A stretch of DNA of 26,595 nt from Flavobacteriales bacterium UBA7519 (GTDB taxonomy: Bacteria; Bacteroidota; Bacteroidia; Flavobacteriales; Weeksellaceae): NCBI GenBank assembly GCA_002476905.1, contig DLND01000159.1, forward strand, positions 1 to 26,595. Reading direction: 5' to 3'. Below, in pieces: positions 23,652 through 26,595 of this stretch (position 1 is its first letter; each line of letters opens with the position of its first letter). The notes beneath the pieces are model-generated. The model was given only the letters and a program-made list of their open reading frames with translations, did no database searches and was not told the origin of the DNA. The translations under genes and the position numbers were made by a program.

Positions 23652-25304
23652 ATGAAGCAGTTTCTTCTTTGGCTTTTTGCATCATTGGTTTTGGTAAGTT
23701 GTGCCAGAGTTGGTTCGCCCATTGGCGGTGATAAAGATACAATTCCTCCGAAAATGGTTAGTTCTAATATCGATACCACAAGGATTAATGTGCCAAGAGA
23801 TCTTAAAGAATTAAGAATCGATTTTGATGAATATATAACGCTGAAGGATATCAATAAGAATCTGATTATTTCTCCGCCAATTAAATACACCAAGATTATT
23901 CCCTCATCCATGGGGAATAAATACCTCCAGATACAATGGAAAGATACGTTGCAGGCTAATACAACGTATAATTTCAACTTCGGAAACTCTGTCGTAGATC
24001 TCAATGAGAGTAATCCTTTGCCTTATTTCAATTTTGCTTTTTCTACTGGAGAAAAGATAGATGATCTCTTCATCAGTGGAACTATTTCTGATGCCTTGGG
24101 TAGTGATAAAAACTCGGAAGGTAAAGAGAAAAACCTCGTTGTAGGACTGTACCAGGCCAAAGATTCTATGGATTACCGCCAGAAGCCTTACTATATCACA
24201 AAAGCTGATCCTGATGGCTATTTTGAGTTAAATTATCTTACACCGGGAAAATATAGGATTGTCGGATTTGATGATGAAAATGGAAATTCAATTTTTGATT
24301 CAGGAAAGGAAAGTATATCTTTTCAGAAAGAAGCTATTGATCTGACAAAAAGTATTTCTGGGCTTAGACTAAAAACATTTGCGTCAAAAAAACTGATCAA
24401 GTACAAGGAAATGGCAATTTCTACCGGTGGTGTGTTAATGACTTTTGAAGGAAATCCGGATAAAGTGATTGTGAAAGCTGTTGGCGATAAGCCTTCGGAT
24501 TATAAAGTTACACACAAGCTGAGATCGGATTCTGTGAAGGTTTGGTTTGATGCAGGAAAAGAAAATATTGGTGTAGCTGTAAGTGAAAACCTCAAATTTT
24601 CTTATGATATCGGAACAAAACAGGATACGGTTTCTGTCTTCTACAAGAAACCAGCGAAGGAAGATATGACGGTTTCGAATCCTTTTTCCAATGAACTTGC
24701 GCCGGGTTCTGATTTTAGGTTCGCTTCTAACTACATCATCAATAAAATTCAGCCGGAAAACTGGAAACTGGAATCTGATAGCATCTCGCAGAACTTCACG
24801 GCAAAGATTTCCGAGTCAGATTCTACACAGGTAATCGTGAGATCTGATTTTGTCGTTGGGAAAAAATACAAGCTTACGGTTCCGAAAAATACAGTGATTT
24901 CTTTTTTTACCAGATTAAGCGAAAGTGTTCGTTTCGATTTTGAAGCCGCCAAGCCAGAAGAATTCGGAAGTTTTACAGTAAATCTTGTCAATAAACCTGA
25001 GCATAATTTTTGGATTCAATTGCTGAATGATAAGAATGAACCCGTCTACCAAAAGTTTACCAAAGAGTCATTAATAAAGTTTATCAATCTCAAACCAGCA
25101 TCTTATAAATTAAGAATTTTGGTAGATAATAATGATAACGGTTTCTGGGACAGTTCAGATTTCGCAACGGAAACCTTATCGGAAGATGTTTATCTTTATA
25201 GAAAAGCAGGTGACAAGGATATAATGACCAAGATTAATATTCGTCCGATGTGGGAAATTAATGAAAATTGGGATTTAACTAAAGAAGAACAGTCAGTCAA
25301 TTGA
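23652..25304 (+). CDS. Ig-like (SbsA-type) domain lipoprotein
   Basis: This is a 550-residue envelope protein with a lipoprotein signal (LVLVSC, Cys17 as lipid site) followed by ARVGSPIGGDKDTIPPKMV, a start common to a Bacteroidetes family with an SbsA-type Ig-like domain. Residues about 35-130 fit that domain (LRIDFDEYITLKDINKN, WKDTLQANTTYNFNFG). Two later segments have the carboxypeptidase-regulatory or prealbumin-like pattern GKYRIVGFDDENGNSIFDSG (about 197-216) and SYKLRILVDNNDNGFWDSSD (about 477-496), the second a near repeat of the first. Its function is unknown; a structural or surface-assembly role is likely. Its stop overlaps the start of the haem-binding gene. Confidence 0.85.
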   Translation: MKQFLLWLFASLVLVSCARVGSPIGGDKDTIPPKMVSSNIDTTRINVPRDLKELRIDFDEYITLKDINKNLIISPPIKYTKIIPSSMGNKYLQIQWKDTLQANTTYNFNFGNSVVDLNESNPLPYFNFAFSTGEKIDDLFISGTISDALGSDKNSEGKEKNLVVGLYQAKDSMDYRQKPYYITKADPDGYFELNYLTPGKYRIVGFDDENGNSIFDSGKESISFQKEAIDLTKSISGLRLKTFASKKLIKYKEMAISTGGVLMTFEGNPDKVIVKAVGDKPSDYKVTHKLRSDSVKVWFDAGKENIGVAVSENLKFSYDIGTKQDTVSVFYKKPAKEDMTVSNPFSNELAPGSDFRFASNYIINKIQPENWKLESDSISQNFTAKISESDSTQVIVRSDFVVGKKYKLTVPKNTVISFFTRLSESVRFDFEAAKPEEFGSFTVNLVNKPEHNFWIQLLNDKNEPVYQKFTKESLIKFINLKPASYKLRILVDNNDNGFWDSSDFATETLSEDVYLYRKAGDKDIMTKINIRPMWEINENWDLTKEEQSVN

Positions 25305-25741
25305 AGAAGATAATTTTGTGGGTAGCTGTAGCTTTCTTGGCTATACAATTAATTCCCATCGACAGGGAAAATAAACCTGTTGATAAAAATAATAATTTTA
25401 CGGACATTTATAAAACGCCGCAAGATGTCCGTTCATTATTGAAAAATGCTTGCTATGACTGTCATTCTAATGAGACAGTCTATCCGAACTGTGCGTATAT
25501 AGCTCCGATTTCCTGGGCGGTTAAGGATCACATAAATGAAGGAAGAGAATGTCTTAACTTCTCCGAATGGGGAACATACAATAAGGATATTAAGCAAAAC
25601 GCAATACAAAAATCTATAGAAACAATTAGGAGTAAGCAGATGCCTTTGCCTTCTTATATCAATTATCATCCCAAAGCAAATCTAACTACATCTCAAAGAA
25701 AAATCTTGGAAAACTATTTTTTGAGCATTCAGCCAAAGTAA
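25301..25741 (+). CDS. Haem-binding domain protein (CxxCH, membrane-anchored)
   Basis: This is a small c-type-cytochrome-like protein of 146 residues. A hydrophobic N-terminal segment (3-20) should export or anchor it facing the periplasm. The motif CYDCH at 51-55 is the covalent haem c attachment site. It is followed by SNETVYPNCAYIAPISW, HINEGRECLNFSEW and a late MPLPSY, which fit the haem-binding domain family common in Bacteroidetes. The Met there may be the distal ligand. The start is a TTG at 25301 that overlaps the preceding stop (TTGA), suggesting translational coupling; no ATG exists before the hydrophobic segment. Its redox partner is unknown. Confidence 0.87.
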   Translation: MKKIILWVAVAFLAIQLIPIDRENKPVDKNNNFTDIYKTPQDVRSLLKNACYDCHSNETVYPNCAYIAPISWAVKDHINEGRECLNFSEWGTYNKDIKQNAIQKSIETIRSKQMPLPSYINYHPKANLTTSQRKILENYFLSIQPK

Positions 25742-25767
25742 TCCATATAAAATTAAAAGTTTCTCTG

Positions 25768-25796
25768 ATAATTTTTATATTTGATATAAAAATTAT
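25768..25796. promoter_or_regulatory. Perfect palindrome spanning a -7 box
   Basis: ATAATTTTTATAT (25768-25780) and ATATAAAAATTAT (25784-25796) are a perfect 13-bp inverted repeat with TTG at the centre. The -7-like TATATTTG occupies 25776-25783 at its centre. It lies 27 bp after the haem-protein stop and 5 bp before the next ATG. It may be an operator, or a weak terminator without a long T-tail. Confidence 0.5.
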
Positions 25797-25801
25797 AAGT
25801 A

Positions 25802-26545
25802 ATGAATAGATTATATGTCTTTTTGATATTATTTTGCTCTTTTTCTGTGAGAGCTCAGGAACAAAATCCTCCAACGGATGAAAAAAGAAACCTTGTAAAA
25901 ATGAATCTTACTGGAGTTGTCTTCCGGAATTTTCAGTTTGCTTACGAAAGAATTATAACAAAAAGGTTGGGTGTTCAGGTTTCTTACGGGTTTATTCCCA
26001 CTGGCCAGGTGCCGCTTTTAGACCAGTATATTAAAGATGATGATGTTAATAATATAAGAATGGGAGGAAGTAATTTCACTCTAGAACCGAGAATATATCT
26101 TGGCCGAGGTTACGGTCACGGATTCTATATCGCTCCATATTATAGATACTCTCATTTTGATGTTGATAATGTAACCTACAACTATACATCAGAAGACCCA
26201 ACGCACAATGGTGAAAAAATTCCGATTGCTTTTTCCGGCAAAACAAACTCAAACAATGTTGGGTTGATGATCGGTGCTCAATGGCTCTTAGGTAAAAAAG
26301 ATAATTGGGTACTGGATGTGTGGTTCATAGGAGGTCACTATGGTGGCGCAACAGGAACTATCATTGGGAAATCAGGAAGAACGCTTAGCGTTGAGGAACA
26401 AAATCAGCTTAATAACGATATTCAGGATCTCGATATCTCGTTATTTGATTACAAGGTCACAACCAATGCGTCCGGCGCAACTATCGCTTTGGATTCCAAA
26501 TGGCTAGGTGTGCGCTCGGGAGTTTCATTTGGGTATAGATTATAA
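25802..26545 (+). CDS. DUF3575-like outer-membrane beta-barrel protein
   Basis: The protein has 247 residues. An N-terminal signal peptide (hydrophobic 4-15) ends in FSVRAQ, with cleavage likely after Ala. The mature part has the amphipathic strand pattern of a small outer-membrane barrel: KMNLTGVVFRNFQFAYERII (about 34-53), FTLEPRIYLG, GFYIAPYYRYSHF and the C-terminal GVRSGVSFGYRL. This is the style of DUF3575-type proteins in Bacteroidetes. No enzymatic motif is seen and the role is unknown. The ATG at 25802 follows an AT-rich palindrome. The last 50 bp of the window after the stop hold nothing I recognise. Confidence 0.8.
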   Translation: MNRLYVFLILFCSFSVRAQEQNPPTDEKRNLVKMNLTGVVFRNFQFAYERIITKRLGVQVSYGFIPTGQVPLLDQYIKDDDVNNIRMGGSNFTLEPRIYLGRGYGHGFYIAPYYRYSHFDVDNVTYNYTSEDPTHNGEKIPIAFSGKTNSNNVGLMIGAQWLLGKKDNWVLDVWFIGGHYGGATGTIIGKSGRTLSVEEQNQLNNDIQDLDISLFDYKVTTNASGATIALDSKWLGVRSGVSFGYRL

Positions 26546-26595
26546 GAAGCCAATATAATTATTATAATGCTCTGAATCTTTCGGATTTCTATCTG

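Overview
This window looks like a chromosomal segment of a Flavobacteriia species, most likely in or near Chryseobacterium/Epilithonimonas (Weeksellaceae). The reasons are the low-GC DNA, several promoters of the Bacteroidetes type (TTTG, 19 bp, TAnnTTTG), weak or absent Shine-Dalgarno sequences, lipoproteins and outer-membrane proteins typical of the phylum, and the alternative GlmU-family protein used by Bacteroidetes. The genus is an inference from style, not from a database match.

Left block (1-8005, all minus strand). guaB (IMP dehydrogenase) has its own promoter. Upstream of it, read right to left, is a compact cluster: a beta-helix lipoprotein, a MazG-like pyrophosphohydrolase, aroA (EPSP synthase), an alpha/beta-hydrolase lipoprotein, a short-chain dehydrogenase and an Omp85/BamA-TamA-like outer-membrane protein. 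Spacings of 0-13 bp, plus two gaps filled by repeats, suggest shared transcription.

Central block (8350-21590, all plus strand). This is an aerobic phenylacetyl-CoA catabolic cluster: a fused two-domain 2-oxoacid dehydrogenase E1, a TetR regulator, paaE, paaA, paaB, paaC, paaD, a 3-hydroxyacyl-CoA dehydrogenase, a 3-oxoadipyl-CoA thiolase, paaZ and one crotonase-family protein, closed by a strong terminator. The first gene has a canonical promoter whose -33 box lies inside a perfect 18-bp palindrome, a good candidate operator for the TetR protein. PaaABCE would epoxidise phenylacetyl-CoA, PaaZ opens the oxepin ring and oxidises the aldehyde, and the remaining enzymes carry out beta-oxidation to acetyl-CoA and succinyl-CoA. 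No paaK (phenylacetate-CoA ligase) and no second crotonase are present, so either those steps are encoded elsewhere or phenylacetyl-CoA is made directly from phenylpyruvate by the E1-containing complex.

Right block (21780-26595, plus strand). It holds zinc-independent (type B) ribosomal protein L31 with its own promoter, long leader and terminator, the alternative GlmU, an Ig-like-domain lipoprotein coupled to a small haem-binding protein, and a DUF3575-like outer-membrane protein.

The most unusual feature is the intergenic DNA. Almost every gap of more than 80 bp carries a dispersed repeat. Family A (four copies) has a terminal stem that appears to covary. Family B (five copies, built on TTTGCG) ends 6-25 nt before the start codons of the TetR gene, paaE, paaA, paaD and paaH. 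A looser group of long inverted repeats has arms built from short tandem words (CACAAAAG, CACATAG, CTAACAT and others). One of these runs into the outer-membrane protein gene and encodes the core of its signal peptide.
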